DNA from: Moraxella pluranimalium
GTDB lineage: Bacteria; Pseudomonadota; Gammaproteobacteria; Pseudomonadales; Moraxellaceae
Assembly: GCF_002014825.1 (NCBI RefSeq)
Contig: NZ_MUYU01000035.1
Span: 1-62,116 of the forward strand
Reading direction: 5' to 3'
Length of the DNA stretch: 62,116 nt
The notes under the pieces are model-generated. The model had not been told where the DNA came from. It saw only the letters and a list, made by a program, of their open reading frames with translations, and made no database searches. This document shows, one piece after another, positions 1 through 8,955 of this stretch. A program made the translations under genes and the position numbers. How positions within the stretch are numbered: the stretch's first letter is position 1; the number at the start of each line of letters is the position of its first letter.

Positions 1-190
1 TAAGGGGTTGATTTTGTTGGGGTTTTTGTTTTATTAATAATTGATGTGATATTACAAATATTTATGCTCTGTAAGCCTTGTGTGATGTTTCTTGTACTGT
101 TATTACAGTTATACCACCAAGTTACCCTATTTAAGTAAGTATTAGCACTTATAATTAACTTATTGATTTTATTCACTTTGGAGATAGATT

Positions 191-436
191 ATGATTTGGA
201 CATTGATTGTTGGTGCATTTGTCGGTCTTTTGGCTCGTATGATTAAGCCCGGTGCTGATAGCATGGGCTGGATTTTGACCATCATTCTCGGCATTGCTGG
301 CGCTTATGTCGGCTCGTATATTTCTAATTTCTTTGGCATTAATGCCGAGCAAGGCTTTAGCTATTTGGTGTTCTCTGTCATTGGTGCGATGATTATTTTG
401 TTCATCTACGAATTATTGCTTGGTAAGAAGAAATAA
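191..436 (+). CDS. GlsB/YeaQ/YmgE family stress-response membrane protein
   Basis: An 81-residue, very hydrophobic protein with three predicted membrane helices (about residues 2-17, 26-45 and 56-76). Glycines are spaced as in the transglycosylase-associated/YeaQ family, and it ends in a lysine cluster (GKKK). The start is supported by a GGAG Shine-Dalgarno about 8 nt upstream. Family members are small inner-membrane proteins linked to stress; no enzymatic activity is established for them. It stands alone, convergent with tsaC, with a parS-like site between the two stop codons. Confidence 0.85.
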   Translation: MIWTLIVGAFVGLLARMIKPGADSMGWILTIILGIAGAYVGSYISNFFGINAEQGFSYLVFSVIGAMIILFIYELLLGKKK

Positions 437-461
437 GTTGGTCAAACTCATTAAATCACCA

Positions 462-477
462 TGTTTCACATGAAACA
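462..477. promoter_or_regulatory. parS-like ParB binding site
   Basis: TGTTTCACATGAAACA differs from the ParB consensus TGTTTCACGTGAAACA by one central base. It abuts the tsaC stop codon in the convergent gap after the GlsB-like gene. Confidence 0.8.
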
Positions 478-1101
478 TCAGCGGATGATTTGATGGGTTT
501 GCAAATCGATGATTTGGCTTGGTTTGCTAAAATTCAGACTCTGCGTATCTAAATAAGCGACTTGATGACCAAAATAAGCCTGTGCCTGAGCTAAGCTTTG
601 GGCGGGTGATTGACCCGATGGGTTGCAGCTGGTCGATACCAAAAATCCATAAGGATTATCATCCGTAGTCAGCTGCTGACACAGTGCCTTGAGCACAGGA
701 TGTGGGGTGATACGCACTGCCAGCGTGTCAAATTCACCGGTCAAAATCTTAGGTAGGTTTACTTGCTTGGGTACAGGAATCAGCCAAGTCGTCGCCTGCT
801 TTGCTGTAATCATCGCTGTATCATCAAGTACAGCAAGCTTATGTAAATATCGCTGGCTGACATCAGTTGGCAGTGTACCAAATAATGGACGCAGTTTTTC
901 GTGCGTGTCAGTCAGGACAATCAAGCCTTTGCCAATATCTCGTGATTTTAGGCTGATAATTCGCTCTAGCGCCACTTTATCAAAGGCATCACAGCCCAAG
1001 CCCCAGACACTCTCGCTTGGATAGGCAAGTACGCCGTGCGCTTTGAGTGATTGCGATACTTGTGCAAGCTCGTGCGCTTGATAGACATTATACTCTGGCA
1101 T
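478..1101 (-). CDS. tsaC: L-threonylcarbamoyladenylate synthase (Sua5/YciO/YrdC family)
   Basis: A 207-residue YrdC-fold protein. It should make threonylcarbamoyl-AMP from threonine, bicarbonate and ATP, the first step of tRNA t6A37 synthesis. Visible signatures are YPSESVWGLGCDAF near the N-terminus, the K-S-R-D-I-G-K-G substrate loop, and STSCNPSGQSP followed by SQIIDL near the end. The ATG at 1101 is preferred because a longer reading to 1140 adds residues that do not fit the family. It overlaps the 3' end of dprA by 14 bp, the common dprA-tsaC pairing. Confidence 0.9.
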   Translation of the reverse strand: MPEYNVYQAHELAQVSQSLKAHGVLAYPSESVWGLGCDAFDKVALERIISLKSRDIGKGLIVLTDTHEKLRPLFGTLPTDVSQRYLHKLAVLDDTAMITAKQATTWLIPVPKQVNLPKILTGEFDTLAVRITPHPVLKALCQQLTTDDNPYGFLVSTSCNPSGQSPAQSLAQAQAYFGHQVAYLDTQSLNFSKPSQIIDLQTHQIIR

Positions 1102-2308
1102 AACGACCGCCCGCTTGCTGTACCAAGCCCAAAATCTCAAGCTCCATCAATGCCGCGAGCAGCTCGCCCACACCCTGACCACTTGCCATCACCAATGCAT
1201 CGATATCCATCGGTGCAGTCATCAGCTGATAGATGGCTTGCAAATGCTCGGGAATGTGAGTATTCATCGTGGCTGTTTGAGCAGGGCTGTGCTGGGTATT
1301 TTTGGAAATGGTTTGATTAGTGGTTAAGTTTTGTACAGTTTCTATATCAGTATAAACCGATACACCTTGGCTAAAACTTTTTGGCAAGGCATTAAAAAAT
1401 TCGCCACTTTGATTGCTCAAATCTTCGATAATCTGGTCGGGATGATACACAAGCGTCGCCCCTTCACGAATCAGATGATGGCAACCTTCGGCATTGGCAT
1501 TGTCGATGCGACTTGGCACGGCAAAGACTTGCTTACCCTGCTCGGCTGCCAAGCGTGCAGTGATGAGCGAACCACTTTGTAGCGCCGCCTCGGTGACGAT
1601 GGTCGCCATTGATAGACCTGCCACCAAGCGATTGCGTCTTGGGAAGGTGTGCTTGCTTGCCGGTGTCGATGGCAACAGCTCACTGATGAGACAGCCACCG
1701 TCTTGGATGATTTGTGCAAATAGTGCATTGTGATTGCGTGGATAAATGACATCAATGCCCGTGCCCATCACCCCAACTGTGCGACCGGCGAGATTTACCA
1801 TCTGTGCGAGCGCCCCCATATGCGCCTGACGGTCAATACCCTGCGCCAGACCACTGGTAATACTAAACCCTGCCTGTACCAAGTACTGTGCCATATCAAA
1901 GGTGATTTTTTGGGCGTGCTCGGTTGGATTACGACTGCCGACGATGGCGATTTGCTTATCATTGAGCCTATCAATATTACCCCGATAAAATAGCACAGGC
2001 GGCGGGTCGTATAATTCAGCCAATGCCTTTGGGTAATTGGCATCACCCACAAAGCTCATCGCATAGCTACCAAGCGCCACTTCGTGAAACACCTTTTGTA
2101 CAAAAGCAATCACATCAGCACTATCCTGCCATCGCTTTTGGTGTGCCGCATGAATGGCAAGCTGTTGCCAACTGGCTATATCTGCCAGCAGTGCACTTTT
2201 GGCATCACCAAACTGCGCCACAAGCTTATAATACGACACCAAAGAAGTATTGGTCACATACCACAGTGCCAATACCGCCTGTGTATCCGTCAGCGCTTGA
2301 TAGGACAT
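1088..2308 (-). CDS. dprA: DNA-processing protein DprA
   Basis: A 406-residue protein that loads RecA onto single-stranded DNA taken up during natural transformation. The Rossmann core is shown by IVGSRNPTEHAQKI, GLAQGIDRQAHMGAL, VMGTGIDVIYPRNH and PRRNRLVAGLS. A C-terminal winged-helix segment (about residues 345-405) follows a low-complexity linker. An in-frame TTG lies 6 nt upstream of the ATG. Natural competence is well known in Moraxella, so the gene is expected to be functional. It is followed by tsaC, with thrC immediately upstream. Confidence 0.93.
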   Translation of the reverse strand: MSYQALTDTQAVLALWYVTNTSLVSYYKLVAQFGDAKSALLADIASWQQLAIHAAHQKRWQDSADVIAFVQKVFHEVALGSYAMSFVGDANYPKALAELYDPPPVLFYRGNIDRLNDKQIAIVGSRNPTEHAQKITFDMAQYLVQAGFSITSGLAQGIDRQAHMGALAQMVNLAGRTVGVMGTGIDVIYPRNHNALFAQIIQDGGCLISELLPSTPASKHTFPRRNRLVAGLSMATIVTEAALQSGSLITARLAAEQGKQVFAVPSRIDNANAEGCHHLIREGATLVYHPDQIIEDLSNQSGEFFNALPKSFSQGVSVYTDIETVQNLTTNQTISKNTQHSPAQTATMNTHIPEHLQAIYQLMTAPMDIDALVMASGQGVGELLAALMELEILGLVQQAGGRYARV

Positions 2309-2314
2309 GGTCAA

Positions 2315-3730
2315 TTAGCGTGGGCTAACGTGCGTTTCAATCAGTTTTGCCACCGCCTGTGCATCATTGGCGACGACAGTCACAAACTGCGGTTTATCTT
2401 CCAATCCCACCGTGTGCGCAGGGCGTGGTAGCTCAATCGCACCCACCGCTTCATGCATGGTCTCTTCAAACTTCGCAGGTAGTGCAGTTTCGGCGACGAT
2501 GATTTTTTCGCCTGCTTTGGCGACTTCTAAGGCAACTTTGACACCATCGGCGGTATGTGGGTCAATCAGACGATTGGTCTGCTCATAGATGGCTTTGATG
2601 GTGGTTAGGCGGTCTTGGTGCGTTGATTTGCCTGCAACAAAGCCAAATTTTTGTTGTACATCATTAAGTTTATCTGACAAATCAAATCCTTTGCCACTGC
2701 GTACATCATTGAATAATTGGGCGACTTTTTCGCCATCATTACCCAACAAATGATAGACAAAACGCTCAAAGTTCGATGCTTTTGAAATATCCATCGACGG
2801 GCTTGATGTCACATAAGTCTCGCTTGATGTGCGTGGGGTGTATTTGCCCGTGTTAAAAAACTCGTTTAATACATCGTTTTCGTTAGTCGCCACAATCAAG
2901 CGGTCAATTGGTAAGCCCATTTCGCGGGCGATATGACCTGCACAAATGTTGCCAAAATTACCCGATGGGACGCAGAAACTCACCTTTTGTTCGTTGTTTT
3001 CGGTCGCTGCAAAATACCCTTTAAAGTAGTACACAATCTGCGCAAGGATACGACCCCAGTTGATTGAATTGACCGTGCCTAGACTATATTTTGCTTTAAA
3101 ATCAGCATCTTCTTGCAGAGCTTTGACGATATCTTGGCAATCATCAAACATCCCTTCGACAGCGATGTTATGGATATTGGCATCATCTAGGCTGTACATC
3201 TGCGCACGCTGGAACGCACTCATCTTGCCATGTGGCGACATCATAAACACTTCGATGTTTTCTTTGCCACGCAGGGCGTATTCAGCAGCACTGCCTGTAT
3301 CACCAGAAGTTGCGCCAATGATGGTCAAACGCTCGCCTTTTCGCTTGAGCACATACTCAAACGCATTGCCCAAAAACCGCATCGCCACATCTTTAAAAGC
3401 AAGCGTCGGGCCATTTGACAGCTCAAGTAGTGATAGCGTATCAGTCAGCTTAGTCACAGGGATGATATCAGTCGTGCCAAACGCTTCAACTGTGTAGGTA
3501 TTATTAATAATCTTACGCAAATCATCACTTGGGATATCAGTTGCAAACAGCGACATAATCTCATAGGCAAGCTCGGTATAGCTCAGCGTACGCCATTTAT
3601 CTAAGGTCGCGGCATCAATCTGTGGCAAAGTTTGTGGTAACATCAAACCACCATCAGGCGCAAGTCCCATCAAAAGCACATCACTAAATTGCATCGGTGC
3701 GGTCTGACCACGAGTGCTGATATACTGCAT
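2315..3730 (-). CDS. thrC: Threonine synthase
   Basis: A 471-residue PLP enzyme converting O-phosphohomoserine to threonine in the cytosol. It begins MQYISTRGQ, as ThrC proteins do. NGPTLAFKDVAMRFLG contains the PLP-binding lysine, GATSGDTGSAAEYAL forms the phosphate loop, and CVPSGNFGNICAG follows. The start at 3730 is chosen because GGAGA lies just upstream and because the longer reading to 3799 adds an unrelated N-terminus. The length fits the longer bacterial ThrC class. Confidence 0.95.
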   Translation of the reverse strand: MQYISTRGQTAPMQFSDVLLMGLAPDGGLMLPQTLPQIDAATLDKWRTLSYTELAYEIMSLFATDIPSDDLRKIINNTYTVEAFGTTDIIPVTKLTDTLSLLELSNGPTLAFKDVAMRFLGNAFEYVLKRKGERLTIIGATSGDTGSAAEYALRGKENIEVFMMSPHGKMSAFQRAQMYSLDDANIHNIAVEGMFDDCQDIVKALQEDADFKAKYSLGTVNSINWGRILAQIVYYFKGYFAATENNEQKVSFCVPSGNFGNICAGHIAREMGLPIDRLIVATNENDVLNEFFNTGKYTPRTSSETYVTSSPSMDISKASNFERFVYHLLGNDGEKVAQLFNDVRSGKGFDLSDKLNDVQQKFGFVAGKSTHQDRLTTIKAIYEQTNRLIDPHTADGVKVALEVAKAGEKIIVAETALPAKFEETMHEAVGAIELPRPAHTVGLEDKPQFVTVVANDAQAVAKLIETHVSPR

Positions 3731-3862
3731 AATATCTCCGAATTTTTTTAAATAAGTTTTGTTAATTTTAACACAATTTTGACAAAATGAATCGCTCAAT
3801 TAGCATCTATTTTCAATCTTGATGGCAAATCGCATCAGCTGATGCCTTATCAAAATACAACA

Positions 3863-5218
3863 TCAAGATGGCATCACAGCCTTTTGTAATTTGGCATAAT
3901 AAAAGCCATCGCCACCACCTGCATTTAGCGGTAGGCACTGATGGCCGATTTGCTGGGTAAATTGATTGTCAAGCGACAAGGTCAATGGCAATACTTTGGC
4001 ATCTGGATGACGATTCACGAAGTTGAGCATTTGCGTTTCGTTTTCTGCTTTGAGTAGCGAGCAAGTGACATACAGCAGCACGCCACCTGCTTTTAGGTTT
4101 GTCCAAGCATTGTCCAAAATCTTGGCTTGTAGCGCCACCGTACTTGCGACATCCGCTTCTTGGCGAAGTAGCGCAATATCAGGATGTCTGCGAATCACGC
4201 CCGTCGCTGTACAGGGTGCATCAAGCACAATCACATCAAAGCCATCTATGCCGACATCGCTCGATTGCCAAGCTGTGCCGTCCGCCGTGATGACCTGTAC
4301 AGATTTATCCACCAAACCCAATCGCTCAAGATTTTGTTGCACTCTTTGTAAGCGCTTGGCATCATTGTCAATCGCCACCAGTTGTTTCATGTGAAACATC
4401 TCAAGCAAATGCGTCGTCTTGCCACCAGGGGCGCAGCACATATCAAGCACTGCCGCATCCGCAGGCACATCATCCATCAACAACCAAGCAGACAACTGTG
4501 CGTGCAAATCCTGCACGGTGATATAGCCATCGGCAAAATGGGGGAGCTCTGCCACTTTAATCGGTGCATCTAGGCGAATCGACTGTGCACCACTTGCACC
4601 CAGCTCAACCACAGAATGCGCAATGCCTTGTTTTGTAAGCAATGCCGAATAGTCGGCTACCGAGCATTTTTGCGAATTGATACGGATAAAAATACTCGCA
4701 GGCTCTCGCAGTGCCAAACCAAGCACATCATAAACATCCGCCCAATCTTGCTTGAGCTGTTTGGCAAGCCAATTGGGTAAGCTGTGATTTTTGCTGACTT
4801 TTTTGGCGTATTTTGCATTCGCTTTGGCAACTTTACGCAAAATCGCATTCACAAGTCCTGCACCATACTCCTTTTCCAACGATTTGACCGCCTGTACCGT
4901 ATCATTAATCACCGCATAATCAGGCGTATTCATATATAAAAGCTGATATAAGCCAACATTTAGCGCCACAAAGAGCCCCTGATCAGTAGGCATTTTTTCA
5001 ATCAAGCTTTCGTTAATGCGGGTCAAAGCCCACCATTGGCGCAATGTGCCTAGCAAAAGCTGATGTGCAAAACCCCGATCCGCATCATCTACCGACTCAA
5101 GCAACACATCCATCAGAGAAGAAAGCGACTGACCTTGTAGAATTTCTTCAATAACAAAAATAACTTTTGCACGAGATGACAGCTTTTTATTGTGCAGTTT
5201 TTTAAAAATTTCACTCAT
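3863..5218 (-). CDS. rsmB: 16S rRNA (cytosine-967-C5)-methyltransferase
   Basis: A 451-residue RNA methyltransferase. The N-terminal NusB-like helical domain (to about residue 140) precedes a SAM methyltransferase domain with motif I DMCCAPGGKTTHLL, the motif IV cysteine in DAPCTATGVIRRHPDI, and motif VI cysteine in YVTCSLLKAENE. The last has LLKAEN where many relatives have VLPEEN. The ATG lies inside the fmt stop region (8-bp overlap), the usual fmt-rsmB coupling. A parS-like sequence is embedded in the coding region at 4383. Confidence 0.93.
   Translation of the reverse strand: MSEIFKKLHNKKLSSRAKVIFVIEEILQGQSLSSLMDVLLESVDDADRGFAHQLLLGTLRQWWALTRINESLIEKMPTDQGLFVALNVGLYQLLYMNTPDYAVINDTVQAVKSLEKEYGAGLVNAILRKVAKANAKYAKKVSKNHSLPNWLAKQLKQDWADVYDVLGLALREPASIFIRINSQKCSVADYSALLTKQGIAHSVVELGASGAQSIRLDAPIKVAELPHFADGYITVQDLHAQLSAWLLMDDVPADAAVLDMCCAPGGKTTHLLEMFHMKQLVAIDNDAKRLQRVQQNLERLGLVDKSVQVITADGTAWQSSDVGIDGFDVIVLDAPCTATGVIRRHPDIALLRQEADVASTVALQAKILDNAWTNLKAGGVLLYVTCSLLKAENETQMLNFVNRHPDAKVLPLTLSLDNQFTQQIGHQCLPLNAGGGDGFYYAKLQKAVMPS
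4383..4398. promoter_or_regulatory. parS-like ParB binding site inside rsmB
   Basis: TGTTTCATGTGAAACA has one mismatch to the ParB consensus and lies in the coding sequence between methyltransferase motifs I and IV, where on the minus strand it encodes MFHMKQ. Confidence 0.78.
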
Positions 5219-6224
5219 CAAAAATCATCTCAAAAATATCGCCATCATTTAGCTTATTTGAATTAGCAATCTGCTCAGCAGTCAATGGCTTACCACCCGG
5301 CCACTGCACCGAAGTGATGTTAATCAAATGCTGTACGCCTGCACTATCTGTTCCACATGAAACCAAAATAGCATTTTTGCCCACACTGATGACTTGACCC
5401 ACAGGCTCGCTAGTCACTTGATCAAGCTTGATAGGTAGGGCGCTGGTCACCTTAATTCGTTCGCCATGCAGATGTGTATAAGCAGGTAGTGCACGGATTT
5501 GTCTTTGGATACTGACGGCATCGTTTTGCCAATCAATTTGCCCATCTTTGCTATGGACTTTTTCGGCATAATTGGCAAGCGATTCATCCTGAGCCACCGC
5601 ATTTGCTTGATATATGGGCAAATCTGCAAGTACGGTTGCAACAGCTTCGCCACCAAGCACGGCAAGCTTATCATGCAGACTTTGGGTGGTGTCCGTATCA
5701 GTTATCGGACATTCTAGCTTGTACAGCATATCGCCCGTATCCAGCCCTTGTGCCATCTGCATGATGGTGATGCCTGTGGTGCTATCACCCGCCAAAATCG
5801 CACGGTGAATCGGTGCTGCACCACGCCATCTTGGTAATAGCGAACCATGAATGTTCAGACAGCCAAACTGTGGGGTATTGAGCACACCTAATGGCAAAAT
5901 CAACCCATAAGCTACCACCACCATCACATCAGGCTGATAAGATGCCAAAGTTTCACGTGAAACCTGACCATCTTCATGCTTCAAGCTAAAACTGACAGGC
6001 TGCTCAACAGCGATGCCATGCTCAATCGCCACTTGTTTGACCGCTGACGCTGTGACTTTTTGACCACGACCCGATTTGCGATCTGGCTGTGTATAGACAG
6101 CGACAATCTCAATATTTAGCACATCTTGCTGCTTGATAAGATGTCTTAGACTAACCGCAGCAAACTCAGGCGTACCTGCAAAAATCACACGCAGTTTATT
6201 TGCTGATTTATTCAATGTATTCAT
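5211..6224 (-). CDS. fmt: Methionyl-tRNA formyltransferase
   Basis: A 337-residue enzyme that formylates initiator Met-tRNA using 10-formyl-tetrahydrofolate. RVIFAGTPEFAAVSL opens the Rossmann domain. The catalytic region NIHGSLLPRWRGAAPIHRAI carries the SLLP formyl-THF motif, and the C-terminal tRNA-binding domain follows from about residue 205. The ATG at 6224 is preferred over the in-frame TTG one codon earlier. Two parS-like sites (5349, 5949) lie inside the gene; the second encodes VSRET. Confidence 0.95.
   Translation of the reverse strand: MNTLNKSANKLRVIFAGTPEFAAVSLRHLIKQQDVLNIEIVAVYTQPDRKSGRGQKVTASAVKQVAIEHGIAVEQPVSFSLKHEDGQVSRETLASYQPDVMVVVAYGLILPLGVLNTPQFGCLNIHGSLLPRWRGAAPIHRAILAGDSTTGITIMQMAQGLDTGDMLYKLECPITDTDTTQSLHDKLAVLGGEAVATVLADLPIYQANAVAQDESLANYAEKVHSKDGQIDWQNDAVSIQRQIRALPAYTHLHGERIKVTSALPIKLDQVTSEPVGQVISVGKNAILVSCGTDSAGVQHLINITSVQWPGGKPLTAEQIANSNKLNDGDIFEMIFDE
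5349..5364. promoter_or_regulatory. parS-like site inside fmt (weaker)
   Basis: TGTTCCACATGAAACC has three mismatches to the ParB consensus, but most of both arms is kept. It is in the 3' part of fmt. Confidence 0.6.
5949..5964. promoter_or_regulatory. parS-like ParB binding site inside fmt
   Basis: AGTTTCACGTGAAACC keeps the perfect 14-bp palindrome GTTTCACGTGAAAC of the ParB site. It encodes the peptide VSRET in fmt, about residue 90. Confidence 0.8.
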
Positions 6225-6360
6225 CAATCACCAATTTTTGTTAGATATAACTTAATAGTTAAATTTTATATAAGTATCAACATTTAATCAGTATTAATAA
6301 CAAATCATTATTAAAAATTCAAATTTCATGATTGTAAAATTATCAATATCTGATTAAAAA

Positions 6361-7032
6361 TCATAAAGCAAATCCGCTTTTGATTAGTAGCTCTTCGGTA
6401 ATATTGCTCACAGGCTCAGTCTTGTCTTGTGTGCGTGATAATAGCAATCGCTCCAAATAGCGTGCCACCAAATCCACTTCGATATTTACCAAAGCACCCA
6501 CCGACCAGTGACGAGCAATATTGGTTCTCTCAGCGGTATGTGGGATGATGTTTAGGCACACCAAATTTCGCTCAGGCTTGATGGCGTTGGTTGTCAAACT
6601 GATACCATCAACCGTGATAGAGCCCTTATCCGCCGTGTAACGCATCAGCTCACTTGGAATTTCGATTTCGATATAAATCGAGCGGGCGTCTTTGCTCAGA
6701 TGTCGTACCACACCCACGCCATCGACATGACCTGCGACAATATGTCCGCCAAATCGAGTGGTTGGCAGCATGGCTTTTTCAAGATTAAGCGTATCGCCTG
6801 CACGCCAATTTTTGAGCGCAGTTTTGCTCAGCGTTTCCCGTGATACATCCACCGAATAGCTCTTATCACCAATTGACACCACCGTCAGGCAGATGCCATT
6901 AGATGCAATTGAGTCACCAAGCTTGACATCACCAAAGTCTAAGTCGGGTGCATGGATGACTAACTCAACATCACCGCCGACAGGGTTGATGGCTTTGAGT
7001 GTACCGGTTGTTTCTATAATTCCTGTAAACAT
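6361..7032 (-). CDS. ribE: Riboflavin synthase, alpha subunit
   Basis: A 223-residue lumazine-dismutating enzyme, the final step of riboflavin synthesis. It starts with the family hallmark MFTGIIETTG and shows the two tandem lumazine-binding barrels: SNGICLTVV and SVDVSRETLSKTAL in the first, VDGISLT in the second. The start at 7032 matches the invariant MFTGI; the longer reading to 7101 is rejected. A degenerate parS remnant encodes its VSRET. ribD lies upstream on the same strand, separated by 297 bp that contain DnaA boxes. Confidence 0.95.
   Translation of the reverse strand: MFTGIIETTGTLKAINPVGGDVELVIHAPDLDFGDVKLGDSIASNGICLTVVSIGDKSYSVDVSRETLSKTALKNWRAGDTLNLEKAMLPTTRFGGHIVAGHVDGVGVVRHLSKDARSIYIEIEIPSELMRYTADKGSITVDGISLTTNAIKPERNLVCLNIIPHTAERTNIARHWSVGALVNIEVDLVARYLERLLLSRTQDKTEPVSNITEELLIKSGFAL
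6832..6847. promoter_or_regulatory. Degenerate parS-like remnant inside ribE
   Basis: CGTTTCCCGTGATACA has three mismatches to the parS consensus yet still encodes VSRET on the minus strand. It may be a decayed site or a coincidence of the peptide. Confidence 0.3.
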
Positions 7033-7329
7033 AATAATCTCTATATTATTCTGTGGATAACTTTTATGGTGGCAAAGCTTGTCTTTACAAGGTAAAGTCA
7101 ATGGATTGAGTTATCCACAAGGTATTTTTTGTTATTCAATCTTAGATTGATTTTCAAATTTATCATTAAAAATCAATATCTTATATAATAAATACAAGGA
7201 TTATATCATCAAAATATTGAAGTTATCCACAGTTTCACATGAAACATTTTTTCTGTCAATTGGACGATATTTCGCCATTTTAAAGCCTGTGGATAAGTTT
7301 TTATTGATAAGCAATGATTTATTCAATTA
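7033..7329. other. ribD-ribE intergenic region with four perfect DnaA boxes and a parS-like site
   Basis: This 297-bp gap holds four exact 9-mers TTATCCACA or their complement, at 7052-7060, 7111-7119, 7223-7231 and 7288-7296. They bracket a very AT-rich stretch (about 7120-7220). A parS-like site overlaps the third box by one base. This is the architecture of an origin or a DnaA-titration element, but the canonical dnaA-adjacent oriC is 6 kb away. It also has to contain the ribE promoter. What it does is inferred only. Confidence 0.7.
7231..7246. promoter_or_regulatory. parS-like ParB binding site within the DnaA-box cluster
   Basis: AGTTTCACATGAAACA has two mismatches to the consensus. Its first base is the last base of a perfect DnaA box (7223-7231), so ParB and DnaA binding would be adjacent. 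It is one of the few parS sites in this window outside genes. Confidence 0.75.
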
Positions 7330-8379
7330 TCAAACAATTCTTGTATAAACTTGGCGGATGTCATTGCCGATTTGACAAACTTCATTTAGCCGATAGCGGT
7401 GCTGTAACGATAGTTGATCGATAGTGATATCAAACATCGGCTTGGTACTTGTACCCAAAATACACGGCGCTTGATAGACAATCAGCTCATCAACAAGATC
7501 AGCTTGGATAAACGCACCCGAGAGCGTCGCACCTGCCTCAACAAGCACATCATAGCACTGATGCACTTGCACAAGCTCATCAAGTAGCTGCTCCAATCCC
7601 CCTTGCCACAGCAAGGTATCAGGATACCTGAGTACTTGATATTCATCATTGACATCGATTCTACCACGACGATCAATGACGACGATCTTTGGCTGCGGTA
7701 TCATCTCCGATGGCACGCCAAGCTGCGCACTACGCACATTCAGCGCTGGATTATCAGCCATGATCGTACCTGAGCCTGTGATGATTGCAGCGCTTTTGGC
7801 TCGCAGTCTTTGCACATCTTCTCGAGCGGGCGCACCTGTAATCCACTTGGATTCGCCATTTGCCATCGCCGTGCGTCCATCAAGGCTTGCGGCGACCTTG
7901 AGTCTGACATAGGGCTTACCTGTTTGCATCGCTTTTAAAAAGCCCAAATTCAGCTGTCTTGCCTCATCGGCACACACGCCGACCGCCACATCAATTCCTA
8001 CTTCTTGCAGTTTTTTGATGCCATTGCCTGCAACTTTTGGATTGGGGTCAAGCCCTGCCACAACCACCCTTGACACGCCTGAGCCAATCAGCGCATCGGC
8101 ACACGGCGGTGTGCGACCCGTGTGGCTACATGGCTCAAGCGTCACATAAGCTGTCGCTCCCTGTGTACCATGGGCACTCGCCGCTCTGAGTGCAAACACT
8201 TCAGCGTGCGGCTGACCTGCCTTCGGGTGAAAGCCTGTACCGATTATTTTGCCATCTTTGACAATCACGCATCCCACCGCAGGATTGGGGCGGGTGGTGA
8301 ACTCGCCTTTTTTTGCCTCAGCAATCGCAAGGCTCATGTAGTACACATCTTCGTGCGTGAAAGTGGTATTTGACATCAT
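7330..8379 (-). CDS. ribD: Bifunctional riboflavin deaminase/reductase RibD
   Basis: A 349-residue enzyme catalysing the second and third steps of riboflavin synthesis. The N-terminal zinc deaminase has [10 protein letters not shown] and [17 protein letters not shown], which supply the His and Cys zinc ligands. The C-terminal reductase domain begins near residue 145 ([16 protein letters not shown]). The start overlaps the nrdR stop by 4 bp, so nrdR and ribD are co-transcribed, a frequent proteobacterial pairing. Confidence 0.95.
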   Translation of the reverse strand: MMSNTTFTHEDVYYMSLAIAEAKKGEFTTRPNPAVGCVIVKDGKIIGTGFHPKAGQPHAEVFALRAASAHGTQGATAYVTLEPCSHTGRTPPCADALIGSGVSRVVVAGLDPNPKVAGNGIKKLQEVGIDVAVGVCADEARQLNLGFLKAMQTGKPYVRLKVAASLDGRTAMANGESKWITGAPAREDVQRLRAKSAAIITGSGTIMADNPALNVRSAQLGVPSEMIPQPKIVVIDRRGRIDVNDEYQVLRYPDTLLWQGGLEQLLDELVQVHQCYDVLVEAGATLSGAFIQADLVDELIVYQAPCILGTSTKPMFDITIDQLSLQHRYRLNEVCQIGNDIRQVYTRIV

Positions 8380-8855
8380 GCACCTTCCGATGTGTTAGTG
8401 GTTTTTGGCAGATTAATCTTATCAAGCTCCGCCTGAAATTGCCCAATATCCTGAAAATCACGATAGACACTTGCAAAGCGTACATACGCCACATCATCAA
8501 GCGCCTTGAGCTCACCCATGACAATCTCGCCAAGCTGCTTACTGCTCACTTCTCGCTCGCCCGTCTTACGCAGTGCCTGCTCAATACGGCTAATGCTCGC
8601 TTCAACAGCATCGGCGCTGATTGGGCGTTTTTGTAGCGGTAGGGCGATTGAACGGCGAAGCTTGGCTTGGTCATACGGCTCAATACGCCCGCTGGATTTG
8701 ATGATGCGTGGCATCACCACTTCATAAATCTCAAAAGTTACAAATCGCTCACCGCAAGAAGTGCACTGACGGCGACGGCGAACCTGCGCCCCTTGAGCAG
8801 CTAAGCGTGAATCGACAACTTTGGTATCTTCATCATTGCAAAATGGGCAATGCAT
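8376..8855 (-). CDS. nrdR: Transcriptional repressor NrdR
   Basis: A 159-residue regulator of ribonucleotide reductase genes. The N-terminal zinc ribbon is [15 protein letters not shown] followed by [12 protein letters not shown], and an ATP-cone domain covers about residues 49-139. The C-terminal tail of this copy is rich in Asn and Thr. It starts at an ATG 100 bp downstream of mnmE's coding end and leads into ribD with a 4-bp overlap. Confidence 0.95.
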   Translation of the reverse strand: MHCPFCNDEDTKVVDSRLAAQGAQVRRRRQCTSCGERFVTFEIYEVVMPRIIKSSGRIEPYDQAKLRRSIALPLQKRPISADAVEASISRIEQALRKTGEREVSSKQLGEIVMGELKALDDVAYVRFASVYRDFQDIGQFQAELDKINLPKTTNTSEGA

Positions 8856-8955
8856 GATCCATCCTTATGGTTGATAATTTAAAATTTATTAATCAAAATC
8901 AAATTTGGAAAAATTTTCTATCATTTTAATTGATACAATATTCTTCACAAAATGA

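Noticed and set aside
2080..2097. Half parS sequence CTTCGTGAAACA in dprA
   Set aside because: Only one arm matches; the palindrome is absent, so it was not counted as a ParB site.
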